DNA from: Clostridia bacterium
GTDB lineage: Bacteria; Bacillota; Clostridia; Christensenellales; CAG-138
NCBI GenBank assembly: GCA_017388175.1
Contig: JAFOTD010000027.1
Location: 1-36,463 of the forward strand
Length of the DNA stretch: 36,463 bases
Direction of reading: 5' to 3'
The notes below the pieces were generated by a model. The model did no database searches. It saw only the letters and a list, made by a program, of their open reading frames with translations, and was not told where the DNA came from. Positions within the stretch are counted from its first letter, which is position 1, and every line of letters starts with the position of its first letter. This document shows positions 24,246 to 31,811 of this stretch, in pieces. The translations under genes and the position numbers were made by a program.

Positions 24246-24644
24246 CTACCGTTCCCGTTCGAGTTGTTCAACGACAAGCAAATCTGCAGGCAGCCAGTTC
24301 ACGCTGCGAAGACGATCCCTGGAAAGCCATGCTGCGGATTCATGTTCGAGGAGCTTCAGCTCGCCCGATACAACCGATGCGAGGAAGCATTTCATCGAAA
24401 GGTGAAACGTCGGGTACTCGTATTCGACCGTCATGAAATGCCGCTCCACACGGATCACGGCGGACAGCTCCTCGTGAATCTCGCGCACGATCGCCTGTTC
24501 CGGCGTCTCGCCGGGCTCAATCTTCCCGCCCGGGAACTCCCAGTAATCCTTATACGCGCCGTATCCGCGCTGCGTTGCGAAAATCTCCGATCCGTTCCCG
24601 ATGATCGCGGCGGCGACACGCACCGTTCTTTTCGGCTGTTCCAT
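24246..24644 (-). CDS. MutT-type Nudix (8-oxo-dGTP diphosphatase-like)
   Basis: MutT enzymes hydrolyse oxidised nucleotides such as 8-oxo-dGTP to keep them out of DNA. The 132-residue length is typical. The start MEQPKRTVRVAAAII is MutT-like. The Nudix box is GGKIEPGETPEQAIVREIHE followed by ELSA; the final Gly of the motif is Ser here, while the metal-binding REIHEE is intact. The C-terminus DLLVVEQLERE fits the family. It starts 5 bases after the ABC transporter stop, using a ribosome binding site inside that gene's end, so it is the last clear gene of the minus-strand peptide operon. Whether it has a role in that system or is a passenger is unknown. Confidence 0.85.
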   Translation of the reverse strand: MEQPKRTVRVAAAIIGNGSEIFATQRGYGAYKDYWEFPGGKIEPGETPEQAIVREIHEELSAVIRVERHFMTVEYEYPTFHLSMKCFLASVVSGELKLLEHESAAWLSRDRLRSVNWLPADLLVVEQLERER

Positions 24645-24649
24645 TCCTG

Positions 24650-26374
24650 TCAGCCCTCTTTCCCTGCCGTTTCAATTACGCCGTCCTCCGTAAACTCCAA
24701 CACGCGGTCGCAGATGGAAAGCGCCGCCGGACGGTGGGTCACGATCACGACGGTCTTGTCCGTCATGCTGCGAAGATTTTCCAGAAGGCGCTTTTCCGTT
24801 TCCGTATCAAGCGCGCTCGTCGCCTCGTCAAGAAGCAGAACCGGACTGCCGGAAAAGATCGCCCTCGCGATGGCGATACGCTGCATCTGACCTTCGGACA
24901 GTCCCGCGCCGTGCTCGCCGAGCAGCGTATCCGCGCCCTGCTCGAGTTCTGAAACGAACGCATCGGCGCACGCAATGCGAAGCGCGTCCTTCAGTCTCCG
25001 TTCATCCGATACAGCGACAGGATCTGAGAAGCTGACGATCTCACGAATCGTTCCGCTCATCAGGAAATTCCCCTGCGGCACGTACGCAAACAGTCTGCGG
25101 AATGCGCTTGTCAGCTCCCGGACTTCCCCTTGTCCGTTCATATAGTACCGGCTGCCGGTGTCCGGCTGCATCACGCACATCAGCAGCTTCAGCGCCGTGG
25201 ATTTGCCGCACCCGCTCGTGCCCGTAAACGCCGTATATTCGTCTTTTTTGATTTCGAGGGACAGATTCTTCAGCACAATCGGCATCTCGGTTTTCTCCGT
25301 CTCTGAGAGGCTCTCCGTAACGGGATAGTAGGCAAAATCGACGTTTAAAAGGCCGAATGCGGAAAGACTGTCCGCATAAAAGTCCTGCATTTCGGAAAGC
25401 GGCAGCGCTTCCGCGCCGTCTTCCTTGAATTCCTCCGCCTCCATCAGACGCTCGGCGCTCGCGAGCATTGCGTAGTATTTGGGCAGATATCCCGTGATAT
25501 TGGCGATCGGCGTCTGAATCTGTGTAATCAGCTGCATGATCGCCGTCAGCGTTCCGAAACTGACCGTTCCGATCAGAATGCCGTATCCGCACCAGCCGAC
25601 GCCGAGCAGATACATGCCCATCATCGCGGCGCCGAAGCCGACGTTGCAGAGATTCGAGAAGCGAATCCTCCGCATGCGCGCGCTTCTGTGCGCCAGCATT
25701 TTCTCCGCCGCATCCGTCCGCGTCTGTGCTTCCGCGGCAAAGGAACGGAGCATCAGAAGGCTTTCGATGCGTTCCTGCAAAAAGACGCGCAGCCGACCGT
25801 CAGATTCCTGAACGTTCTTATGCAGCCGCTTCATGACTTTTCGAAACAGAATCGTAAAAGCGCCGATCACGAGTCCGCCCGGAATCAGAACCAACGCAAA
25901 GCGCGGCTCGATGGCGATCACCATTGCGAGCGCGCTGACGAGCTTCACCGCCATGCCGACGAGTCCTGGCAGAATCTCCACGTACCCGTCCGCAACGACG
26001 ACCGTATCGTTGGTCAGTCGATTCATCCATTCGCCGGAATGCACGGCGCTGACGCGCAGATAATCCTTTTTCAGCAGCGTATGCAGCAGCCGTTCTTTGA
26101 ACACGTTTTCAAACGTCGATTTGGAGCGTTCCGTGAGCCATCTCAGAACCGCGCGAAGTGCAAGCTGCGCAACCGTCAGTCCCACAATCAGAAGGACGTA
26201 ATGCCAGAATCCGTTCCGGTTCCCCGCAACGGCAGAATCAACGATGCCGCGAAGCAGCAGCGCATACAGAACGCCGGAAGCGCCCTGTAACGCCTGTACA
26301 AGGAGCAGCCCGACAATATACCACTTCCTGCTTCCCGGCACGTTCATGAGCCATTTTCGCGCGGAATCCTTCAT
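24650..26374 (-). CDS. ABC transporter, fused permease and ATPase (exporter type)
   Basis: This half-transporter has 574 residues. Residues 1-about 310 are a six-helix membrane domain (WYIVGLLLVQALQGASGVLY onward), and about 340-570 are the nucleotide-binding domain. The ATPase motifs are complete: Walker A GTSGCGKST (about 385-393), Q-loop YVPQGN, signature LSEGQMQR (about 490), Walker B VLLLDEATSALD (about 508) and switch His in VIVTHRPAAL. There is no N-terminal C39 peptidase domain, so any peptide it exports must be trimmed elsewhere. It follows a PqqD-like gene and an HprK-like gene downstream of a short peptide gene, which suggests peptide export. It would act as a homodimer in the membrane. 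AAGGAT precedes the ATG. Confidence 0.9.
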   Translation of the reverse strand: MKDSARKWLMNVPGSRKWYIVGLLLVQALQGASGVLYALLLRGIVDSAVAGNRNGFWHYVLLIVGLTVAQLALRAVLRWLTERSKSTFENVFKERLLHTLLKKDYLRVSAVHSGEWMNRLTNDTVVVADGYVEILPGLVGMAVKLVSALAMVIAIEPRFALVLIPGGLVIGAFTILFRKVMKRLHKNVQESDGRLRVFLQERIESLLMLRSFAAEAQTRTDAAEKMLAHRSARMRRIRFSNLCNVGFGAAMMGMYLLGVGWCGYGILIGTVSFGTLTAIMQLITQIQTPIANITGYLPKYYAMLASAERLMEAEEFKEDGAEALPLSEMQDFYADSLSAFGLLNVDFAYYPVTESLSETEKTEMPIVLKNLSLEIKKDEYTAFTGTSGCGKSTALKLLMCVMQPDTGSRYYMNGQGEVRELTSAFRRLFAYVPQGNFLMSGTIREIVSFSDPVAVSDERRLKDALRIACADAFVSELEQGADTLLGEHGAGLSEGQMQRIAIARAIFSGSPVLLLDEATSALDTETEKRLLENLRSMTDKTVVIVTHRPAALSICDRVLEFTEDGVIETAGKEG

Positions 26375-26407
26375 CTTTTTCGATCCTTCTCTTCGTCCGT
26401 TAAACCG

Positions 26408-26668
26408 TTATTCCTCTATCGCTCCGACGTCACGAAGTTTTTGAATCGCGTCCTTTACGTCGCGTTCGATCGCGCCGTCCGGTGCGGAAAAACGCGCACG
26501 CATCGCCGCAACGATTTCAGCTTCCGTCGTTTCGCATTGTAAGAGATCCAATACTACGCCGAGGGTTTTATTCCCGCGAACCATGCCGGAAAACTTCGCG
26601 TTCCCGGAGGGAACAAGGACAGATTCATCCCCCATGCTGTGAAATATAAAGTCTTTGCTGAGTTTCAT
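26408..26668 (-). CDS. PqqD-like peptide-binding protein (RiPP recognition element)
   Basis: This 86-residue protein resembles PqqD: an N-terminal beta hairpin (SKDFIFHSMGDESVLVPSGN), the motif FSGMVRGNKTLGVVLDLLQ (N-x-T-x-x-x-x-x-x-L pattern typical of the family) and a winged-helix rest, with ETTEAEIVAAMRARF then VKDAIQKLRDVGAIEE. PqqD-type domains bind the leader of a precursor peptide and present it to a modifying enzyme. The ATG is 3 bases after the HprK-like stop, so the two are tightly coupled. With the short peptide upstream, it defines a RiPP-like locus. Confidence 0.82.
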   Translation of the reverse strand: MKLSKDFIFHSMGDESVLVPSGNAKFSGMVRGNKTLGVVLDLLQCETTEAEIVAAMRARFSAPDGAIERDVKDAIQKLRDVGAIEE

Positions 26669-26671
26669 TCT

Positions 26672-27409
26672 TTATCCTTTCATTGCCGACGAAGCGACCT
26701 TTGCCGCCTCCGGATCCATATTGCAGCCGAGCCGCCAGAGCGGTACGATCGACGTCAGCCGGTCGATCAGACGCAGCGTTTTCATCATCGCCGCTGCGTC
26801 AATCGGACGGTAAATCTGCTGCAGCAGCATCGGATAGGCCTCGCCCGCCGTGATTTTGCGGATGCCGTTCTGTTCGGCGCGTTCGAGAATACACACGCCC
26901 TTCAGCGGAACCGCGATATTCGCGCTCAAACGGTGCTTTCCGTCCCACGGCGTTCCGAACGCGGTGGCGCCGCTCTCCGAAACGCGGATCAGCGGCTTAT
27001 CATCGTTCACCATTACCGCACGTTCTTTGAACAGCTCCCGCCAGAGTCGCGTATGCGTGCTTTTTCCGGTTCCGCTTTTCGCCGTAAAAAGATACGCCTC
27101 ACCGTCGACGGCAATACAGGAACCGTGCATCAGAAACGTATCGAAAGCCGGCATGCGCTCGGCAATCGCGCGATACACCGCAAGCGATTCAAGATAACTG
27201 TCCGGATAGTTCCGGGCGGGCTGATTCACAAGCTGATCCTCGCGTCCCATCATGACCCGCTCGAATGCGATATCCTCCCGCGTCGTGCAGACGGAGAAAG
27301 AAAACGCGTCGTCTGCCGTGCGATAGGTTTCGCAAAGCAGGTGTACCCGTTCATACGTCGTTGAGATCTGAATCGTTGTATCCGCGAACCGGTAGTTTTC
27401 TGTAATCAT
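26672..27409 (-). CDS. HPr kinase-like (serine kinase-type) protein of the peptide cluster
   Basis: The 245-residue protein has an HprK-type P-loop FTAKSGTGKSTHTRLW (about 107-122), then VMVNDDKPLI and GTPWDGKHRLSANIAVPLKG, which are landmarks of the HprK-like kinases found beside PqqD genes and in some lasso-peptide clusters. In the lasso peptide paeninodin such a kinase phosphorylates a C-terminal Ser; that is family knowledge, and the activity here is inference. Canonical HprK regulates sugar metabolism, but the N-terminal HprK domain is absent, so this is not the metabolic enzyme. I chose ATG 27409 (MITENYRF); a TTG at 27484 is in frame but lies inside a hairpin. Confidence 0.82.
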   Translation of the reverse strand: MITENYRFADTTIQISTTYERVHLLCETYRTADDAFSFSVCTTREDIAFERVMMGREDQLVNQPARNYPDSYLESLAVYRAIAERMPAFDTFLMHGSCIAVDGEAYLFTAKSGTGKSTHTRLWRELFKERAVMVNDDKPLIRVSESGATAFGTPWDGKHRLSANIAVPLKGVCILERAEQNGIRKITAGEAYPMLLQQIYRPIDAAAMMKTLRLIDRLTSIVPLWRLGCNMDPEAAKVASSAMKG

Positions 27410-27470
27410 GAATCCGTTTTCCCGAATCTCCGCCTGTTTGCGGCGGCTTGCCGTTTCCCTTAAATGATGC

Positions 27471-27497
27471 GGGGGCGAAAACAACTGTTTCCGCCCC
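27471..27497 (-). promoter_or_regulatory. Hairpin between the peptide gene and the kinase gene
   Basis: On the minus strand, GGGGCG (27497-27492) pairs with CGCCCC (27477-27472). Four more pairs lie inside after one mismatch, with loop AGTT. No U-tract follows, so it is not a classic terminator. It could stabilise the upstream peptide mRNA or reduce downstream expression. Confidence 0.6.
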
Positions 27498-27520
27498 GAT
27501 TGTTTCTATTCAGCTTTTGG

Positions 27521-27619
27521 TTACGGCAGCTCGGGCAGTTCGATATCACTCGGGTTGGTGATGATATCCGCGCTCTCAAATGCGATAACTTCCATATCGA
27601 TCTTCTCGTACGTTTCCAT
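27521..27619 (-). CDS. 32-residue peptide, putative RiPP precursor ending DIELPELP
   Basis: The gene starts at ATG 27619 behind a perfect AGGAGG, 6 bases away, and encodes METYEKIDMEVIAF, then ESADIITNPS, then DIELPELP. A longer upstream frame is rejected because only this ATG has a ribosome binding site. I read it as a leader (1-23, acidic, no Cys) plus a short core rich in Pro, Glu and Leu. It has no signal peptide and no double-glycine site. HprK-like, PqqD-like and ABC transporter genes follow, which is why I call it a precursor. The same last eight residues end the lipoprotein at 30357. Ser and Thr in TNPS are possible kinase targets. No product class is known to me. Confidence 0.7.
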   Translation of the reverse strand: METYEKIDMEVIAFESADIITNPSDIELPELP

Positions 27620-27648
27620 AGTTTTCCTCCTGAGAATACGCTGTATAA

Positions 27649-30318
27649 TTACCGGTTTCGTCCTGTGAGATACGACTGTGCGGCCGTCGCATACGCGTAA
27701 ATTGCGCATGCGGCGTTTTGCGGCGCCTCGGTATTGTATGCGTCAAGCATGCTCTTTACGTAGGACAGTCCGGAAACATTTACGGTTGCTTCGCCGTTGT
27801 CGGTCGTGACTTGAATCGTATGCGTATCGGCAAGTTTGCTTGCCTTGACGTTCGTGATCTCGACCATATACTTGCTGCCGCTTCTCGCGGCCGTATAGGT
27901 TTCGCCGTCGACTACAACGTCGAACGCGCCGTTGTACGACGTATTAACCTTGAAATAAACGCGGATTGCCGTTTCGCTGTCTACGATCAGAGAATGCGTG
28001 ATCGCAGTGATATCGCCGCCGGTGATGTTCTTCACTATCGCATAATCCGCAACTGCCGTCTTGATCGCGTCGATATCATAGCTTTCGGCATAGAACGTAT
28101 TCATCTCCGCGTAATGCTCGGAAAGCGTCCAGCCTTTGATTCCCGCCTGGAAAATCTGCACGTAGTGACCGTAGTCCGCAACGGAGTGCGCAAGCGTGAT
28201 CAACTTTTCATCCGTAATCGTGCCGTCATCGACCGCCTTGTCAAACGCCTTGAAGTAGTCCGCAACGGAGTAGGTCTTTTCGATCGTGAGTCCGTCGCCG
28301 TAGTGGAACGTTGCAGTAATCGGTTCCGCCATCTGCATCGCATTCACGAAGCAGGTAAAACCGTCGCCGTCAAGCTCCGCGCGCTCGGTAACCGGGCCGT
28401 GCTCGATCGCAAAGGTCATGTAGCTTTCGCTGTAATCAACGCCTTCGATCTCGGGAAGATCCATATGGAACTTAACGCCGATCTGACCGGAGAGCAGCAG
28501 AGACACCGTTCTGAACGCCGGTTCGGAGGGAACGACTTCGGTATCCAGTCTGTACAGATAGATCGGGTTCTTCACACTGGAATCCTCCTTGTAGCAGGAG
28601 AACAGACCTTGGGAATTAAAGCGGAAATACTTGTTCGTATCTTCCCCCTGGGAAGCCGCAACGACCGCGCCGTCTTCGCCGAACGTGAGCGTAAACACGC
28701 CGCGGAGGTCATTGGTTTCCTGCGTTCTCAGATTGTTGCCCGATCCCGCCGCGTACAGATAACCGTTGTTGAGCGGATCAAAGAAGGTCCAGCCGTTTTC
28801 CGCGTCGCCGCCGAGCGTAAGCTCATAGACCAAAAGCTGATCGACCGCTTTCGTCGCGATGATGTCCACGTCAACGAGTGCCTTGTCGCCCTCCAGCATG
28901 ATCTCCGCCGCACGGCGGTTGTTCGCCCACTGCTGCGCGAGCGCGTACGCTTTGTCTTCATTTATTCCGACCACGATATAAGTGTCGCCCGCGGTCAGAT
29001 CCTCCGCGGAGGTGATCAGGGTGTAGCTTCTGGTCACGAGCACCTTCCACTGTGCGTGAAACGTCACGTCGCCGGTGATCGCAACTTCCGCGCCGGGCGC
29101 GTAGACCGTATCGTCTCCGTCCATCTTCCATCCGGCAAACACCTGTCCTTCAGGCGCGGTGAAGCCGTTTTCCGGAAGCGTAAACGGGCTGGTGGCGTCC
29201 GTGACGGCATCCATCGTGCCGCTGCCGCCGTTTGCGTCGAACGAAACGGTGTAGACTGCCTCGGGCGTCGGGCCTTCGCCGTTCTCGGAGAAGAACTGGA
29301 AAGTATAGATCGTCGTATTGGTGTCCATGCCGTAGACGGTGAAATATCCGCTGTAATACTCAATGTACTGCGCCTTGTTGTTGTGAGTTGCAGTGTCGCA
29401 CTTGATATAGTAATTGTCGGTACCCGCCGCAGCTGTTTCGAGCTGGAAGAGCGTGTTTGCGCCCTGCTCGTCAACGAGCTGCACATTGGTGCCGTCCGCC
29501 ATAAGGTATTTGCCATCCGCGGTCGCAAAAGTATACTTATTGTCCGCGTCGACGGAAACGGTCAGACGAGCCGCCTCTTCGGGAACCGCGAGAACGTCGT
29601 CGGTCAGCGTGGCGTCAGCGGCGACAAGCTCGTGCTTCTTGTTGTTGTAATAGTAGTCTTCGGCGGTCATGACCTTGCTCGCCGCCGGATAATAAATGAC
29701 GACAACGTCGCCGTTGGACGGAACGCGCTTGAGCGTCATGTCCGTGAACGTCGGCTCGGGCGTTGCAGTCGGCGTCGGCGTCGGTTCCGTGCCGCTTCCT
29801 TCCGTCTCCCAGATGATCTCGATCTTTTCGAGATACATCGCGCCGTAAGCAGAACGTAAGCCGATATATGCATATTCGCCGCTGATCATCAGTTCCGTGC
29901 TCGTGCCTTTTACAATCGTTCCGAGCAGCGTGCCCTGGTTCGAGCTGTTATACAGATCGGTCGCCGCGGAGTACGCTGTATCCTTGCCGTATACGTTCAG
30001 CGTTCTGCCGTTTGCGGTATTGGAGTTCCACGTGACGGAGATCTTCTTGACAGTGCCTGCGGAACCGGTCGTAACGATACCGCTGTTGTTGTTGTTGGAA
30101 CGAAGCTGAACGGAGTCGTTTCCGCCCGCGCTGTTGCCCGCATAAGCGGCGCCGGAAGTGCCATTTTTGCTCCACGTAATGTAGCTCGTGGTAGTAGCCC
30201 CTGTGAACGATCTGTCGATCGTATCGGTCGTTTCGTCCGCAAACGCTACTGCGGGCAAAATCGACAGAACCATACATGCCGCAAGCAGCAAGGCGAATAG
30301 TTTCCTGTGTTTCATCAT
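27649..30318 (-). CDS. Secreted multidomain protein sharing modules with the 5'-nucleotidase-like protein
   Basis: An exported protein of 889 residues. The signal peptide is MMKHRKLFALLLAACMVLSI and onward to AFA|DE. Residues about 30-170 form a Thr/Ser/Asn-rich beta domain (SYITWSKNGTSGAAYAG), then a TPTPTATPEPT linker. Module B is at about 200-350 (VMTAEDYYYNNKKHELVAAD). An InlB-type repeat is at about 360-430 (VSFDANGGSGTMDAV through VTFHAQWK). Module A is at about 435-600 (YTLITSAEDLTAGDTYIVV). The C-terminal region of about 270 residues (RTVSLLLSGQIGVKFHMDLP onward, ending AQSYLTGRNR) recurs in secreted Clostridia proteins as I recall. No catalytic motif is seen; adhesion or binding is likely. 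No sortase motif or transmembrane anchor is seen at the end. AGAGGAGAGG precedes tandem ATGs (30318, 30315). Confidence 0.88.
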   Translation of the reverse strand: MMKHRKLFALLLAACMVLSILPAVAFADETTDTIDRSFTGATTTSYITWSKNGTSGAAYAGNSAGGNDSVQLRSNNNNSGIVTTGSAGTVKKISVTWNSNTANGRTLNVYGKDTAYSAATDLYNSSNQGTLLGTIVKGTSTELMISGEYAYIGLRSAYGAMYLEKIEIIWETEGSGTEPTPTPTATPEPTFTDMTLKRVPSNGDVVVIYYPAASKVMTAEDYYYNNKKHELVAADATLTDDVLAVPEEAARLTVSVDADNKYTFATADGKYLMADGTNVQLVDEQGANTLFQLETAAAGTDNYYIKCDTATHNNKAQYIEYYSGYFTVYGMDTNTTIYTFQFFSENGEGPTPEAVYTVSFDANGGSGTMDAVTDATSPFTLPENGFTAPEGQVFAGWKMDGDDTVYAPGAEVAITGDVTFHAQWKVLVTRSYTLITSAEDLTAGDTYIVVGINEDKAYALAQQWANNRRAAEIMLEGDKALVDVDIIATKAVDQLLVYELTLGGDAENGWTFFDPLNNGYLYAAGSGNNLRTQETNDLRGVFTLTFGEDGAVVAASQGEDTNKYFRFNSQGLFSCYKEDSSVKNPIYLYRLDTEVVPSEPAFRTVSLLLSGQIGVKFHMDLPEIEGVDYSESYMTFAIEHGPVTERAELDGDGFTCFVNAMQMAEPITATFHYGDGLTIEKTYSVADYFKAFDKAVDDGTITDEKLITLAHSVADYGHYVQIFQAGIKGWTLSEHYAEMNTFYAESYDIDAIKTAVADYAIVKNITGGDITAITHSLIVDSETAIRVYFKVNTSYNGAFDVVVDGETYTAARSGSKYMVEITNVKASKLADTHTIQVTTDNGEATVNVSGLSYVKSMLDAYNTEAPQNAACAIYAYATAAQSYLTGRNR

Positions 30319-30356
30319 ACCTCTCCTCTATCTCCCTCTGTTCTATTAAAATCTTA

Positions 30357-30830
30357 TTACGGAAGCTCGGGCAGTTCAATGTCGCCGCTGTGATCTTCCG
30401 TAGGCTTCGGCGTCGGAGCCTGCGTCGTCTGCGGCGTGGCTGTGGGATTCGTCCCTGCCGTAGGGGTCTGCGTTGTCGCAGGTTTCGGCGTCGCGGACGC
30501 TTTTGCCGTCGGCGCGGTTCCCGGCGCAGTCGTTTTCTCCGGCGCATCGGTTTCCTGCGGCTGCTCCGTCTGCGGTGCTTCGGTCGCGGTCGGTTCCGAC
30601 GTCTTTGGCGGAACCGTTGGAAGATCGGTGCCCTCACGGCCCGGCTCAGTCGAAATCACCTCGTCCTCGGAAATCTCAATCGGTTCGGCGCTGCTGTTCT
30701 GCGGCGCGTCCGGGGTGGACGCCGGATTTGTCGGATCCTTCGATCCGGATGTGCAGCTTCCTGCGCAGCCGATCAAGCCGATCAGCATGAAAAAGCATAT
30801 GACAAGAATCCAACCTGTTTTTTGTTTCAT
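30357..30830 (-). CDS. Lipoprotein with Pro/Thr-rich stalk and the precursor-like tail DIELPELP
   Basis: The 157-residue lipoprotein has a lipobox ending in Cys22 (LIGLIGC). Residues 50-74 read PIEISEDEVIS, then TEPGREGTDLPTVP, similar in pattern to the 32-residue peptide (VIAFESADIITNP, then ELPELP). A long low-complexity stalk of Pro, Thr, Ala and Gln follows (about 76-145), and the protein ends DIELPELP. The tail codons differ from those of the peptide gene at three bases, all synonymous. It heads the minus-strand string leading to the peptide, kinase, PqqD and transporter. GGGGGAA precedes the ATG. It could be a membrane-displayed substrate of the same machinery; the function is unknown. 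Confidence 0.78.
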   Translation of the reverse strand: MKQKTGWILVICFFMLIGLIGCAGSCTSGSKDPTNPASTPDAPQNSSAEPIEISEDEVISTEPGREGTDLPTVPPKTSEPTATEAPQTEQPQETDAPEKTTAPGTAPTAKASATPKPATTQTPTAGTNPTATPQTTQAPTPKPTEDHSGDIELPELP

Positions 30831-31018
30831 TCGGATTCCCCCTTTCGTTTCGCTTCCTTTGGAAATGATGAGCGTTCGGACCGTTTTTCAAGTCGCGCAC
30901 AGGCATTGTGTCTCCGGTTGAGCAAACGGGAATTGAATAAAATACCGTTTGAACGCGTATGATTATTCGGCTTGTTGCTTCCATTCGGCCATAATGACCC
31001 AACACTCCATCTTAATTT

Positions 31019-31047
31019 ATCTTATCATATCTGTCCTTTGTTTGCAA
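31019..31047 (-). promoter_or_regulatory. Promoter for the lipoprotein/peptide operon
   Basis: Minus strand: -35 TTGCAA (31047-31042), 17-base spacer, -10 TAAGAT (31024-31019). Confidence 0.6.
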
Positions 31048-31141
31048 TCATTAATTCCATATTATATTATCAGTTCCGGTGCGAAACGCTGTCCCTCGTT
31101 CTGCCGCCGCGCGTTCGGATTCGATTGCTTGAAAAAAACCT

Positions 31142-31170
31142 TTTACGCATGCGCAATCGTATGGTATAAT
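31142..31170 (+). promoter_or_regulatory. Promoter for barnase-barstar
   Basis: -35 TTTACG (31142-31147), 17-base spacer, extended -10 TATGG-TATAAT (hexamer 31165-31170). Confidence 0.75.
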
Positions 31171-31186
31171 GCATTTGGAGGAACAT

Positions 31187-31810
31187 ATGAAACGTACGAA
31201 TCGCATTCTTTCCGCGCTTTTTGCGCTCTTGTTGTTGCTGACGCTGTTCGGCTGCTCTTTCAGATCGGACACCGTTTCCCGGACGGAGCCCCCGTCTGAA
31301 ATCGTCGATCTTCCGATCTACGTTCCCGAAGCGGAAACGGCTTCTCCGGCTGGCGAAGAAGCGTCTGCCACGGCGCAGTCCGCGCAAATTCCCGACGAAC
31401 CTATACCGGCGGAGACGCCGATCGCTTCGCCGACGTCTGTACCGGCCGATACGCCCCTCCCCGTTTCGGAGGACGGCGAATACTGGACAAAGGACGAGGT
31501 TGCTCTGTACATCCACCTTTTCGGGCATTTACCGAAAAACTACATTACCAAGAACGAAGCGCAGGCGCTCGGCTGGACCGGCGGATCCCTTGAGCCGTAC
31601 GCGCCGGGCTGTTCGATCGGCGGCGGTTATTTCGGCAATTATGAGGGGTTGCTGCCGTCAAAAAATGGCCGTTCCTATACAGAATGCGATATCGACACGC
31701 GCGGCGCAAAAAGCCGCGGCGCAAAGCGCATCGTGTTCTCAAACGACGGTCTGATCTATTACACCGATGACCACTACGAATCGTTTACGCTTTTATACGG
31801 GGAGGAATAG
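31187..31810 (+). CDS. Exported barnase-family ribonuclease, lipoprotein-anchored
   Basis: The 207-residue protein starts MKRTNRILSALFALLLLLTL and has lipobox FGC (Cys about 22). A Pro/Ala/Ser-rich stalk follows (to about 95), then a barnase domain: YWTKDEVALYIHLFGHLPKN, YITKNEAQALGW, the SIGGGYFGNYEGLLP loop, and the catalytic set Glu in YTECDI, Arg in RGAKRIVFS and His in DDHYESF. Guanyl-preferring RNases of this family cleave single-stranded RNA; barnase itself is freely secreted, whereas this one carries a lipid anchor and stalk. GGAGGA before 31187 decides the start. A barstar-like gene follows by one base, which supports an active, toxic nuclease. Confidence 0.92.
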   Translation: MKRTNRILSALFALLLLLTLFGCSFRSDTVSRTEPPSEIVDLPIYVPEAETASPAGEEASATAQSAQIPDEPIPAETPIASPTSVPADTPLPVSEDGEYWTKDEVALYIHLFGHLPKNYITKNEAQALGWTGGSLEPYAPGCSIGGGYFGNYEGLLPSKNGRSYTECDIDTRGAKSRGAKRIVFSNDGLIYYTDDHYESFTLLYGEE

Positions 31811-31811
31811 T

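Larger units (their letters stand above)
30831..31186. promoter_or_regulatory. Divergent intergenic region with a long leader for the lipoprotein operon
   Basis: These 356 bases hold two divergent promoters and no gene. The minus-strand transcript is predicted to start near 31012, leaving about 180 untranslated bases before the lipoprotein. Within that leader CAAACGG (30951-30945 on the minus strand) pairs with CCGTTTG (30929-30923) over a 15-base loop. The part around 31005-31080 is strikingly AT-rich against the GC-rich background. No known riboswitch was recognised. Confidence 0.5.

Noticed and set aside
26672-27484. Kinase as the metabolic HPr kinase/phosphorylase.
   Set aside because: The N-terminal HprK domain is absent, and the gene lies between a short peptide gene and a PqqD gene.
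27718-29859. A 713-residue open frame antisense to the 889-residue secreted protein.
   Set aside because: Same codon-bias shadow; composition is rich in Arg, Val and Asp with no domain.
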